Shown piece by piece: positions 1 through 7,663 of a stretch of 19,505 nucleotides of DNA. A program made the position numbers and the translations under genes. A model generated the notes under the pieces. It had not been told where the DNA came from. It saw only the letters and a list, made by a program, of their open reading frames with translations, and made no database searches. Every line of letters begins with the position of its first letter. The first letter of the stretch is position 1. The stretch is from NCBI GenBank assembly GCA_025450155.1, contig JANWIB010000048.1, positions 1-19,505 on the forward strand, written 5' to 3'. The stretch comes from Sphingobacteriaceae bacterium (GTDB lineage Bacteria; Bacteroidota; Bacteroidia; Sphingobacteriales; Sphingobacteriaceae).

Positions 1-1
1 A

Positions 2-529
2 AGACATGGCGATGCTGATAATGGAAAAGATATAGGAGCAAGTGGTCCTGCTAATTGGTGGAAATCATGTGATGCGAGTCTGGCAAGGCAGTTAAACGAT
101 CGGGGAAGGCAACGCTCAATAGCTTTGGGTATCATCTTTAAGGATATTCAATTGCCCATTGCCCGTGTTTTTAGCAGTGAGTTTTGCCGGGCGAAGTCTA
201 CTGCCGAATTGGTAAATGCCGGTCCTGTTATTGTTACCGATGGCCGAATTAACCATCCAGAGCATAATACATCTGGGCAAAGCCTTTTTAGTGGAATGCT
301 GGCAATTATGAATGGCCAACCTGTTGATAATAAAATTATATTAATTGTTACCCATCATCCAATTAATGAAAAAAGGAGCAGTAATTATCCCTCATTTCCA
401 GACGTGTCACCTTTTACCTGGACAGGTGTTTATTTTGTTAAGGTTGCGCCTGATAAAACAATTACCTACGAAGGTGCTGCCTCATGGGCAATGCTGAATT
501 ATTGGCGAAACAAGAAACTAAACAAATAA
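2..529 (+). CDS. Histidine phosphatase family protein, 5' end outside the window
   Basis: The reading frame is open from the first bases of the window, and 175 residues are visible. It begins with Arg-His-Gly (bases 2-10), the catalytic RHG motif of the histidine phosphatase (phosphoglycerate mutase-like) superfamily, in which the His is phosphorylated. Further on come SSEFCRAKSTAEL, the usual conserved Ser-Ser/Arg segment, and VTHHPINEK, the second catalytic His region. The order and spacing fit a small phosphatase of about 200 residues, so only a short N-terminus, perhaps including a signal peptide, is missing. An internal TTG at 125 could be taken for a start, but it would remove the catalytic RHG motif and is not the real start. 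The substrate cannot be told. The gene is convergent with the next one, with only 9 nt between the stops and no clear hairpin. Confidence 0.87.
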   Translation, partial: RHGDADNGKDIGASGPANWWKSCDASLARQLNDRGRQRSIALGIIFKDIQLPIARVFSSEFCRAKSTAELVNAGPVIVTDGRINHPEHNTSGQSLFSGMLAIMNGQPVDNKIILIVTHHPINEKRSSNYPSFPDVSPFTWTGVYFVKVAPDKTITYEGAASWAMLNYWRNKKLNK

Positions 530-538
530 TTCCAGAAA

Positions 539-1297
539 TTAATTTTTATCCAGTTCCTTTATTGCTACTTTATATTTAGCCGGAAGAATTAAGGACTTTA
601 AAATCCAATCCATTTTAAAAGTTCGGCTTAGTTTGTATAACCCTATTATGGGTTTCAGCCACGAGAATTCGCCCAATTTTAACAATTGATTTACTTTTTT
701 CGGTGCAACCAATAGTTGTGCTTCTTTTAATATGTTATACCGGATAATTCCCAAATGCTTTTTATACTGCTTGTACAAATCAATAGTGAATGTACTTTTT
801 TCTAGATTCTGGTTTAAGTGCTCATTTCTTTTTAAGAGCCAATCACTATAATTTAAAGGCAATTCTTTTATTCCCATACGGCTGCCCATCCTATAGAATA
901 CGTCAAATACCTCTCCTTTTTCTGCCAGATCAAGTTTTCTTTCTAACAACTCAAAAGAACGTATAGAATAATCAATTAACATAAAAAGAACGTCGCGGTA
1001 AGCCCATTCCGGAATCTGCATTCCTCTTTGCGTTTCCACACCTTGATGTATTGCAGTTATTTTATCAATAGCTTTATGCGCTTCTTCCAACTCAGAAAAA
1101 ACAATTAATCGGGCATAACCGACGGTGGAAAATAGACGCCCCAGAGGGTCAGATGGCAGTCGCCCGGTAAAGTAAAGCCAGTCTACCGCTTTATTTAAAG
1201 CAAATTCGGCAGCAGCTCCGGCAAAAATAAAAAGAATGGTATCACCTTTACCCCATATCTGGCGCACAATGGATCCTTTTTCTACAAAAAAGTGCAT
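539..1297 (-). CDS. Oxygenase MpaB / DUF2236 family protein
   Basis: This 252-aa protein has no signal peptide. The N-terminal third carries VEKGSIVRQIWGKGDTIL, then an alanine-rich helix, then SDPLGRLFSTVGYARLIVF. This matches the opening of the DUF2236 family, which includes fungal MpaB and the latex-clearing rubber oxygenase Lcp, whose catalytic domain binds heme b. Many members have a histidine in an HPxV-like motif after the alanine-rich helix; here the equivalent stretch reads NKAVDWLYFTGR, with no His. I therefore assign the family with fair confidence but not the oxygenase activity. The rest is mostly helical. The start ATG is the first Met in the frame, and the region upstream to 1438 is shared with the divergent 98-aa gene. 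No partner gene is obvious. Confidence 0.75.
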   Translation of the reverse strand: MHFFVEKGSIVRQIWGKGDTILFIFAGAAAEFALNKAVDWLYFTGRLPSDPLGRLFSTVGYARLIVFSELEEAHKAIDKITAIHQGVETQRGMQIPEWAYRDVLFMLIDYSIRSFELLERKLDLAEKGEVFDVFYRMGSRMGIKELPLNYSDWLLKRNEHLNQNLEKSTFTIDLYKQYKKHLGIIRYNILKEAQLLVAPKKVNQLLKLGEFSWLKPIIGLYKLSRTFKMDWILKSLILPAKYKVAIKELDKN

Positions 1298-1438
1298 ATC
1301 TCAATGAATGTAAAAAATAATCTTAATCTTTCTCACTTGACGTACTTATTTCATTATTCTTAAACAATACTATATAATTTTTGTACCCCTAATGTATCTA
1401 CTTTATTAGTTCTTAAAAAGTAATAAAATTTATTCAAG

Positions 1439-1735
1439 ATGTATATTATACGTGATATTTTTTATCTCAAATTTGGGCATTATAAAGATGCAAAAGCGTT
1501 GTTAGCCCAGGCAATTCAAAAAGGGCTTCTTCCGGATGCCCAGCATTTGCGGGCATTGTCAGATTTTACAGGAGATGCTTACCGTTTAATATTTGAAGAG
1601 GGTTATAGTAGCATGACCGATTATGAGAAATCTTTGGAGAAAAGTATGGGAACTCAGGACTGGCAACGATGGTACGATGAGTTTAAACCGCATGTAGACC
1701 GATCTTATCGCGAGATATTAAAGGTAGTGGTTTAA
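1439..1735 (+). CDS. Small NIPSNAP-like (dimeric alpha-beta barrel) protein
   Basis: This 98-aa soluble protein starts MYIIRDIFYLKFGHYKDAKAL. It continues with a helix, a central segment with DFTGDAYRLIFEEGY and a C-terminal WYDEFKPHVDRSYREIL. The pattern is strand, helix, strand, strand, helix, with an opening line of the form 'R-D-x-F-x-L-K-F-G-x-x-K-x-A', as in small NIPSNAP/Dabb-type ferredoxin-like folds that act as dimers. No catalytic motif is visible. It is a single-gene unit: upstream is a divergent 141-nt spacer, and downstream is a strong hairpin at 1751-1787 that it shares with the convergent M13 peptidase gene. The function is unknown, and the fold assignment is inferred from the sequence pattern alone. 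Confidence 0.7.
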   Translation: MYIIRDIFYLKFGHYKDAKALLAQAIQKGLLPDAQHLRALSDFTGDAYRLIFEEGYSSMTDYEKSLEKSMGTQDWQRWYDEFKPHVDRSYREILKVVV

Positions 1736-1750
1736 TAATAGACTAAAAAA

Positions 1751-1787
1751 ACGTCAAAAGGCCATCGTTTTAATGGCCTTTTGATGT
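1751..1787. terminator. Rho-independent terminator between convergent genes
   Basis: A perfect 12-bp inverted repeat (1754-1765 and 1773-1784) encloses a 7-nt loop, and the stem extends to 15 bp through one G-T wobble. On the minus strand the stem is followed by a T-run (A-run at 1744-1751 on the plus strand), so it is best placed to end the M13 peptidase transcript. On the plus strand the tail is less T-rich, but it lies directly after the stop at 1735. Confidence 0.85.
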
Positions 1788-1791
1788 CTTG

Positions 1792-3837
1792 CTACCAGAT
1801 TTTTAACCGCTCCTCTTGGTTTTTATATAGTTTATCTCCGGGCTGTATATTAAAGGCTTTATACCAGGCATCCATATTAACAGGAGCGCCAATGGTACGG
1901 TATTGGCCGGGAGAATGCGTGTCAACTACAATCTGTTGTGCTGCAGATTCTGGTAGAATATTACCTCTCCAAACTTGCGCCCATGACAAGAAGAAGCGTT
2001 GATCTGGATTGAATCCGTCAATTATTTCGTTCGACTGGGCTTGTTGGGTCATTTTAAAAGCCTCATAAGCAGCGTTTAAACCTCCCAAATCACCAATGTT
2101 TTCACCCATAGTAAGTTTTCCGTTTACATGTAGTGTGTCTAATACGGTATACTTTTCGAACTGTTCACCTAACATTTTATTTTTCGCTTCGAATTTAGTT
2201 CGGTCCTCCTCTGTCCACCAGTTGCGTAGCGTGCCATCTTTATCATACTGGCTTCCTCTATCATCAAAACCATGCGACATTTCGTGCCCGATTACAGCCC
2301 CTATGCCGCCATAGTTGATGGCATCATCCGCATTGGGGTCGAAGAAAGGAAATTGTAAAATCCCTGCAGGAAAAACAATCTCATTTTTAACCGGATTATA
2401 ATACGCATTTACGGTTGGCGGAGTCATTCCCCAACGAGTGCGGTCTACAGGTTTGCCCAATTGGTTCACCATGTCATGGTATTCCCAAGCCTCAGCATTT
2501 CGAACGTTTGCAAAAAATGTAGCCCGATTTATTTTTAAACCTTCGTAAGTTTTCCACTTATCCGGGTAGCCGATTTTCGGAGAAAACGCGGCCAATTTAG
2601 CCAAAGCTCTTTCTTTAGTTACGTCACTCATCCAGTCCAGGTTTTTAATCCGTATTTCGAACGCTTTTCTAAGGTTACCAATCATCTCCATCATGCGTGC
2701 TTTCGCTTCGGGCTTAAAATAGGTTCTAACATACAATTGACCCAGTAACTCACCAATAGCATCATCCGTCAGATTTGACATGCGTTGCCAGCGAGGTGTT
2801 TGAACTTTCTGTCCACTTAAAACCTGATTAAACGCGAAATTGGCATCAACGAAGGCAGAACTTAAATAAGGAGCCGATTTTTTTAAAACATTCCATTGTA
2901 AGTAGATTTTCCAGTCGGGTATAGATGTTTTTGTTAATAAGGTATTTAAATCAGAAAAGAATTTAGGGGAAGAAACGAGTAGTGAATCTTGTCCATTCAC
3001 CTTCATTTTAGCTAATACTAGTTGCCAATTTAGATATGGGGTAGTTTTGCTAAAATCTGCTATTGAAAATTTATTATATGTTTTTACAGGGTCGCGAAGC
3101 TCAACCCGGCTTAATTGTGATTCGGCTAAAGATTTTTCAATTGCAAATATGATCTCTGCATTCTTCTTTGCGATAGTTTCGTTACTGCCTGTTAGCGTAA
3201 ATAATTTAACGATATATGCTTGATAAGCTTCCTTAATTTTTAAGTTACGTGTATTATCTTTTAAGTAATAATCACGATCCGGTAAAGTTGTTCCACCTTG
3301 GTACAGTTGAGAGATCATCGTGTTTACATTCTTTGAATCCTGATTTACATAGAAAGTAAACATGGGCGAAGCAATTCCTTTGGTTCGCATAACAGCAGCT
3401 TCGTTGATAATGCCAGCTAAATCCTTAATCTGATCAATTCGCTTTAAATCTGGTAGGATAGGGGTAAAGCCTAATTTTTCAATGGCGATACTGTCCATTC
3501 CTGCTGCATAAAAATCGCCAATTCTTTGCTCCGGCGATCCATCTAAGGATTTATTACTCGCTGCTTCAGTTAATAAGGATTTAACTACGCTGGTATTAAA
3601 ATCTTTTAAAACATGAAAACTTCCCCAACGCGTTTCTTTTGCTGGTACAGGGTTGTTTTTAATCCAAACGCCATTAGCATATAGATAAAAATCATCACCT
3701 GGTTTAATCGTAAAATCCATATTTTTTGGATCAATAAACTTAACAGCTGCACTCGTTTTAGCACTTTGTTGTGCTTGCGTATTTATTGAAATACACGCTA
3801 TTCCTAAAAGGAGGAACTTGAACCTAAATAATCTCAT
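1792..3837 (-). CDS. Secreted M13 family zinc metallopeptidase (neprilysin/PepO-like)
   Basis: This 681-aa protein is full length for bacterial M13 peptidases. An N-terminal signal peptide (residues 1-22, basic start, hydrophobic core, AQ-type end) sends it to the periplasm or outside. The M13 N-terminal domain begins near residue 40 with DFTIKPGDDFYLYANGVWIK. The catalytic domain shows the substrate-binding NAYYNP (477-482), the zinc motif HEMSH (518-522, with E519 as catalytic base), the third zinc ligand E579 in GENIGDLGG, and HSPGQYR (641-647), which carries the transition-state His and substrate-binding Arg of the family. It ends in ..KIW, close to the C-terminal aromatic residue usual in M13. 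It should degrade peptides, but the substrates are unknown. It is monocistronic, ending at the hairpin at 1751-1787; no strong promoter box was recognised in the 145 nt upstream. Confidence 0.95.
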   Translation of the reverse strand: MRLFRFKFLLLGIACISINTQAQQSAKTSAAVKFIDPKNMDFTIKPGDDFYLYANGVWIKNNPVPAKETRWGSFHVLKDFNTSVVKSLLTEAASNKSLDGSPEQRIGDFYAAGMDSIAIEKLGFTPILPDLKRIDQIKDLAGIINEAAVMRTKGIASPMFTFYVNQDSKNVNTMISQLYQGGTTLPDRDYYLKDNTRNLKIKEAYQAYIVKLFTLTGSNETIAKKNAEIIFAIEKSLAESQLSRVELRDPVKTYNKFSIADFSKTTPYLNWQLVLAKMKVNGQDSLLVSSPKFFSDLNTLLTKTSIPDWKIYLQWNVLKKSAPYLSSAFVDANFAFNQVLSGQKVQTPRWQRMSNLTDDAIGELLGQLYVRTYFKPEAKARMMEMIGNLRKAFEIRIKNLDWMSDVTKERALAKLAAFSPKIGYPDKWKTYEGLKINRATFFANVRNAEAWEYHDMVNQLGKPVDRTRWGMTPPTVNAYYNPVKNEIVFPAGILQFPFFDPNADDAINYGGIGAVIGHEMSHGFDDRGSQYDKDGTLRNWWTEEDRTKFEAKNKMLGEQFEKYTVLDTLHVNGKLTMGENIGDLGGLNAAYEAFKMTQQAQSNEIIDGFNPDQRFFLSWAQVWRGNILPESAAQQIVVDTHSPGQYRTIGAPVNMDAWYKAFNIQPGDKLYKNQEERLKIW

Positions 3838-3982
3838 TTTATATTTCGTTTGATAAGGAAGCGTGAATTTAAATGTTAATTATTTTATAAGCGAATAAAA
3901 ATGTTGTTACCAAGGCTTTTTTAGCTTTTATAGGGAAACTTTTACTGGTATTTTATCGTTATTTTAATAAATATCAATTCTT

Positions 3983-4522
3983 ATGAAAAAGCTATTATTA
4001 ATTAACAGATGGCTAATTTTGGCTGCTGTTTCTTTAAGCACTATACTTTTATTACCGACATGTAAAAAGAGTAAAAAAACGGATACAAACCCTATAAAAA
4101 GAGTTACTATTCAATTAACGGGTGCTAGTGAAGTACCTCCAGTGAACACAACCGGAAGCGGCACTGCAGAGATCGCCTTTGATCCGAATGCGAAAACTAT
4201 TGCTTATACTATTATATGGCAACTTGGTTCTGGTTCAACTTCTACTACGGGAATGCATTTTCATGGTGCAGAAGATGGTTCTTCTCTAAAATCTTCTCCT
4301 ATATCTATTCCAATTGAAGGGTTTTCTACAGGTACTTCGGGAACGTTAAGCGGTACTACAATAGTCTTAACACAAGTACAAATCGATCAGTTGTTAGCAG
4401 GAAAATGGTATATTAATATTCATAGTAATACCTATCCATCTGGTGAAATGAGAGGAAATATAATTTTTAGCGGTAGTTCTGGGTCAGGTGGGTCAGGCGG
4501 TGATGGAGGAGGAGGATATTAA
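3983..4522 (+). CDS. CHRD-domain lipoprotein
   Basis: This 179-aa protein starts with a basic N-terminus and a hydrophobic helix ending in LLPTC (Cys27), a lipobox for signal peptidase II; Lys-rich residues follow the Cys, so it is probably a membrane-anchored lipoprotein. Residues about 40-168 form a CHRD domain, first described in chordin. The marks are LTGASEVPPVNTTGSGTAEI at its start, MHFHG in the middle and WYINIHSNTYPSGEMRG near the end, the last two being the typical conserved lines. The C-terminus is a Gly/Ser-rich tail of about 15 residues, possibly a flexible end. The biochemical role of bacterial CHRD domains is not established. It is a single gene that converges on sucC across a bidirectional terminator. 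Confidence 0.88.
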   Translation: MKKLLLINRWLILAAVSLSTILLLPTCKKSKKTDTNPIKRVTIQLTGASEVPPVNTTGSGTAEIAFDPNAKTIAYTIIWQLGSGSTSTTGMHFHGAEDGSSLKSSPISIPIEGFSTGTSGTLSGTTIVLTQVQIDQLLAGKWYINIHSNTYPSGEMRGNIIFSGSSGSGGSGGDGGGGY

Positions 4523-4540
4523 ATTATACTTTGCTGTAAC

Positions 4541-4572
4541 AAAAAATGCCACTCAACCGAATGGCATTTTTA
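4541..4572. terminator. Bidirectional rho-independent terminator
   Basis: A perfect 10-bp inverted repeat (4542-4551 and 4562-4571) with a 10-nt loop lies between the stop of the CHRD gene (4522) and the stop of sucC (4594). It has a T-run at the end of each arm on its own strand, so it can end transcripts arriving from both sides. Confidence 0.85.
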
Positions 4573-4593
4573 TATTCGGGGTTTTGAAAGATT

Positions 4594-5787
4594 TTATGCG
4601 GATAAAACTTTGGTTACTAACTCGGCAGCTTCTTTTAACAAGATGGCCGAGTAAACTTTCAATCCCGATTCGTCAATTAACTTTTTAGCTTCTTGGGCGT
4701 TAGTCCCTTGCAAACGTACAATAATTGGAACCGGGATATTTCTGATCTCCTTGTAAGCATCGATAACACCTTGAGCAACCCTGTCGCAACGCACAATACC
4801 CCCAAAGATGTTGATCAGAATGGCCTTTACATTCGGGTCTTTCAGGATAATGTTGAATGCCGCTTTAACGGTTTCTGCATTAGCTGTTCCGCCAACATCT
4901 AAGAAGTTAGCGGGTTCGCCACCTGCTAATTTGATGATGTCCATCGTGGCCATGGCTAAGCCGGCACCATTTACCATACAGCCTACGTTTCCATCCAGTT
5001 TTACATAATTCAGATTGGATTTACTGGCTTCAACTTCCATTGGGTCTTCCTCAGTAATATCCCGCATGGCGGCATAATCCGGGTGTCGGAACAAACCGTT
5101 ATCATCCAGATTTACTTTTGCATCTACCGCTAAGATTTTATTATCCGAAGTTTTTAAAACCGGGTTGATTTCAAACATGGAAGAATCTGTTGCTTCGTAT
5201 GCTTTGTAAAGGGCGGCAACAAATTTGGTCATATCTTTAAAAGCTTCGCCGCTTAAACCTAAGTTAAACGCAATTTTTCGAGCCTGAAAGCCTTGTAAGC
5301 CCACTTTAGGGTCAATCTCTTCTTTAAAAATTAAATGTGGAGTATGTTCTGCCACTTCTTCAATATCCATACCACCTTCGGTAGAATACATTACAATATT
5401 GCGTCCTTTTGCACGATCAAGCAAAACACTCATGTAAAATTCTTTGGTTTCGCTTTCACCGGGATAGTAGACATCCTGAGCTACCAAAACTTTATTTACT
5501 TTTTTGCCTTCGGGACCAGTTTGAGGCGTTATGAGTTGCATCCCAATAATTTGTTGCGACTTTTCTTTAACCTCATCCAGGTTTTTGGCCAGCTTTACGC
5601 CGCCACCCTTTCCACGTCCACCTGCATGGATTTGTGCTTTCACCACCACCCAATCCGAATTGTGATCCTCTTTTAGTTTTTTTGCAGCTGCGATCGCCTG
5701 TTCAGGTGTGTCAGCCACAATGCCTTCTTGTACCCGCACGCCGAAACTTTTCAATATGGCCTTACCTTGATATTCGTGAATGTTCAT
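4594..5787 (-). CDS. sucC: Succinyl-CoA ligase (ADP/GDP-forming) subunit beta
   Basis: This is the beta subunit of succinyl-CoA synthetase, which with the alpha subunit (SucD) converts succinyl-CoA and NDP plus phosphate to succinate, CoA and NTP in the TCA cycle. It has 397 aa, the normal length. It starts MNIHEYQGKAILKSFGV, the family signature start. The ATP-grasp domain shows K50, the Gly-rich loop GGRGKGGGVK (56-65), the metal-binding FEINP (205-209) and VDAK (221-224). The C-terminal CoA-ligase half has GNVGCMVNGAGLAM (266-279) and NIFGGIVRCD (326-335). sucD is not next to it or anywhere in the window. The gene stands alone between a convergent terminator and a promoter region shared with the divergent ABC ATPase gene. 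Confidence 0.97.
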   Translation of the reverse strand: MNIHEYQGKAILKSFGVRVQEGIVADTPEQAIAAAKKLKEDHNSDWVVVKAQIHAGGRGKGGGVKLAKNLDEVKEKSQQIIGMQLITPQTGPEGKKVNKVLVAQDVYYPGESETKEFYMSVLLDRAKGRNIVMYSTEGGMDIEEVAEHTPHLIFKEEIDPKVGLQGFQARKIAFNLGLSGEAFKDMTKFVAALYKAYEATDSSMFEINPVLKTSDNKILAVDAKVNLDDNGLFRHPDYAAMRDITEEDPMEVEASKSNLNYVKLDGNVGCMVNGAGLAMATMDIIKLAGGEPANFLDVGGTANAETVKAAFNIILKDPNVKAILINIFGGIVRCDRVAQGVIDAYKEIRNIPVPIIVRLQGTNAQEAKKLIDESGLKVYSAILLKEAAELVTKVLSA

Positions 5788-5804
5788 TTCGTAAAATTTT
5801 GGCG

Positions 5805-5833
5805 TAAAACTACCAAAATTTTCAAATTGTCAA
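5805..5833 (-). promoter_or_regulatory. Possible sucC promoter (TTG-N18-TAGTTTTA)
   Basis: On the minus strand a TTGACA-like element (TTG, plus-strand CAA at 5831-5833) lies 18 nt upstream of TAGTTTTA (5812 down to 5805). This matches the Bacteroidota -7 consensus TAnnTTTG in all but the last base. It would give a leader of about ten bases before the sucC ATG. This is pattern recognition only. Confidence 0.42.
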
Positions 5834-5854
5834 TAGGGTACTTGATTTTAGGCT

Positions 5855-5889
5855 TTTGGGTGTGATTATTTGCAAAATCTCTATCTTCG
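5855..5889 (+). promoter_or_regulatory. Promoter of the ABC ATPase operon, leaderless type
   Basis: TTTG at 5855-5858 and TATCTTCG at 5882-5889 are separated by 23 nt and resemble the Bacteroidota -33/-7 pair (TTTG and TAnnTTTG, one mismatch in the latter). The -7 box ends four bases before the ATG at 5894, so the transcript would start at or next to the start codon. The box also lies inside a possible longer reading frame from TTG 5870, which argues against that start. Confidence 0.55.
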
Positions 5890-5893
5890 CCCT

Positions 5894-6553
5894 ATGCTGC
5901 AGGCGAAAAACATTCATAAATCGTACGGAAAGCTAAAGATTCTAAAAGGAGTAGATTTAGCAATTCAACAGAAAGAGATTGTAACCATTGTTGGTGCATC
6001 TGGAGCGGGAAAAAGTACACTTTTACACATTGTGGGCACACTCGATAAGGCTGATTCGGGTACAGTTTCTATTAACGGGATTCAGGTAAATCATTTATCC
6101 GCAAAGAAATTAAGTGCTTTTCGAAATGAATACATTGGGTTTATTTTTCAGTTTCATCATTTATTGCCCGAATTTACAGCCCTTGAGAATGTATGCATTC
6201 CAGCCTTTATTGCAAAAAAAAACAGAAGGGAAGTAGAGAAACGTGGACTGCAACTTTTGGCCACTTTGGGTATAGAACAGCGGGCTAATCATAAACCAAC
6301 TGAACTTTCGGGTGGAGAGCAACAGCGAGTAGCTGTAGCAAGGGCTTTGATGAATAATCCATTGCTTATACTGGCGGATGAACCTTCTGGAAATTTAGAT
6401 TCTGCCAATGCGGAAAGCTTGCATAAACTCTTTATTGATCTTCGGGATGAATTTGAGCAGACGTTTGTCATTGTTACCCACAATGAAGACCTGGCCGAAA
6501 TGGCCGATCGGAAAGTGATGATGAAAGATGGCCTCATCGTGGAACAGTTATAA
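5894..6553 (+). CDS. ABC transporter ATP-binding protein, LolD/MacB type
   Basis: This 219-aa cytoplasmic ATPase drives an inner-membrane permease, most likely of the LolCDE (lipoprotein release) or MacB/FtsX-like class. The motifs are complete: Walker A GASGAGKST (34-42), Q-loop IFQFHH (Q86), signature LSGGEQQ (138-144), Walker B LLILADEP (157-164, catalytic E163) and H-loop VTH (H196). The run 'GTLDKADSGTVSINGI' and the length are typical of the LolD branch. I chose ATG 5894 over the in-frame TTG at 5870 because the alignment usually starts with ML.A..I.KSYG and a promoter box overlaps the longer version. No permease gene is nearby, so the partner must be encoded elsewhere. It is the first gene of a four-gene operon. 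The symbol lolD is likely but cannot be separated from macB-type ATPases by sequence alone. Confidence 0.92.
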   Translation: MLQAKNIHKSYGKLKILKGVDLAIQQKEIVTIVGASGAGKSTLLHIVGTLDKADSGTVSINGIQVNHLSAKKLSAFRNEYIGFIFQFHHLLPEFTALENVCIPAFIAKKNRREVEKRGLQLLATLGIEQRANHKPTELSGGEQQRVAVARALMNNPLLILADEPSGNLDSANAESLHKLFIDLRDEFEQTFVIVTHNEDLAEMADRKVMMKDGLIVEQL

Positions 6554-6564
6554 AAATTATCGTT

Positions 6565-7041
6565 TTGAAGGCGCTTATCACTGCTGCAAGTACAGCCCAT
6601 GCCTATAAATTACAACATTTGTTAGATCAGGAACTCCATTTTATTTACGCTGATCAGGTTGATATGCCCCAGCTTACAGAAAAAAAATTTGTTAAAATTC
6701 CTGCCGGTAATGCCCCTTCATTTGCTCACGAATTACTGTCGCTCTGTTTAGACAAGCAAATTGATTTGGTTTATCCACTAAAAAAAGATGATATACTTGC
6801 TTTATCCGAAGCCCGGCAATTGTTTGAAGAATATCACATTCGGGTACTAGTGCCTTCTACACAAATTGTAAGAAATTTATTAACAGTAGCTATTAAAAAA
6901 GGAATTATTTTTGTTGTGCTTGAAAAAGAATTTATAGTGAAACCGGATATTCCGGACATCAACTCCAGGCAGTTTGAAAATGGAGTTTATATAGCAGATC
7001 CTCACAATAATATGCAATACACTATTTATACTGCCGGGTAA
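6565..7041 (+). CDS. Pre-ATP-grasp-like Rossmann protein, TTG start
   Basis: This 158-aa protein starts (L/M)KALITAASTAHAYKLQHLL. A beta strand, a small-residue turn and a helix follow, as in the N-terminal Rossmann-like domain of ATP-grasp and carbamoyl-phosphate-synthase-like proteins. The next segments (CLDKQIDLVYPLKKDDILALSEA and IRVLVPSTQIVRNLL) also fit that domain. The ATP-grasp catalytic part that should follow is absent; the protein ends about 40 residues later. No ATG exists in the frame before residue 33, so TTG at 6565, 11 nt after the ABC ATPase stop, is the only reasonable start. The stop overlaps the next ATG by one base (TAATG), implying translational coupling with the HAD-fold protein. 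The function is unknown; it may be a binding or regulatory domain. Confidence 0.72.
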   Translation: MKALITAASTAHAYKLQHLLDQELHFIYADQVDMPQLTEKKFVKIPAGNAPSFAHELLSLCLDKQIDLVYPLKKDDILALSEARQLFEEYHIRVLVPSTQIVRNLLTVAIKKGIIFVVLEKEFIVKPDIPDINSRQFENGVYIADPHNNMQYTIYTAG

Positions 7042-7658
7042 TGTTAACCTACGCCGATTTTCCTGTAACAAAAAAAGCTTTCGTTTTTGAGCTGGATAAT
7101 GTGCTTTATCCTGAAAAAGACTATTTGCTACAGGTGTATTATCTTTTTGCCAATTTTATAGAATATGTAGAAACCGTTCCTTCAGCTGCAGAGGTAACTA
7201 ATTTCTTAAAAACTGCGTATGAACATCATGGTACCGAGGGTATATTTGATAGAGTAAAAGAAACATTTGGCTTGGATGAAAAATACCGGGAAAATTTTTA
7301 CAGGCTTCATAAAACGGCCAAACTTCCGCTTAAATTACTGCTCTTTCAGAACGTGTTAAAATTATTGCAGGATATTGTAATAGATCGGAAACAACTATTT
7401 ATTGTTACCAACGGCGATCCGGAACAGCAGTTAAATAAGATGAAACAGTTAGAATGGAACGGTTTAGAGCAATTTTTAATACCTTACTTTGCCCATGAAC
7501 TGAAACCCAAACCTGAAACCGATGTGTTTGTTCATATTCTTGAAAAACATCATCTTTACCGAAGAGATATAACAATTATTGGAAACTCAACAATTGATGA
7601 AGAATTTGCCCTTGCGGCGGGAGTGGATTATGTGCAGGTTGTCGACATTATAAATTAA
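7041..7658 (+). CDS. HAD-superfamily protein with Glu in place of the nucleophilic Asp
   Basis: This 205-aa protein has the HAD fold with a helical cap after motif I (residues about 25-100), like YjjG-type or pyrimidine 5'-nucleotidases. Motif I reads FELDNVLYP: Glu17 (codon GAG at 7089-7091) stands where the phosphorylated Asp of DxDx(T/V) should be, while Asp19 is kept. The other motifs look intact: motif II VTNGD, the motif III Lys in ELKPKPETD, and motif IV IIGNSTIDEEFA. In known HAD phosphatases loss of the first Asp removes the covalent intermediate. The protein may therefore be a binding or regulatory pseudo-enzyme, or use another mechanism. It is the third gene of the operon, overlaps the preceding stop by one base, and the next ATG follows after 5 nt. 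Confidence 0.9.
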   Translation: MLTYADFPVTKKAFVFELDNVLYPEKDYLLQVYYLFANFIEYVETVPSAAEVTNFLKTAYEHHGTEGIFDRVKETFGLDEKYRENFYRLHKTAKLPLKLLLFQNVLKLLQDIVIDRKQLFIVTNGDPEQQLNKMKQLEWNGLEQFLIPYFAHELKPKPETDVFVHILEKHHLYRRDITIIGNSTIDEEFALAAGVDYVQVVDIIN

Positions 7659-7663
7659 CGAAT

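Noticed and set aside
1337..1383. TTGACG and TATAAT-like boxes before the 98-aa gene as an E. coli-type promoter
   Set aside because: The boxes are 30 nt apart, too far for a -35/-10 pair. TAATTTTTG nearby is close to TAnnTTTG, but no -33 element is placed correctly.
5335..5676. 113-codon plus-strand frame opposite sucC
   Set aside because: Reverse-strand shadow of a certain gene, with biased composition and no start context.
5870..5893. TTG start 8 codons upstream of the ABC ATPase ATG
   Set aside because: The added residues do not fit the family's start, and the -7-like box at 5882-5889 lies inside them.
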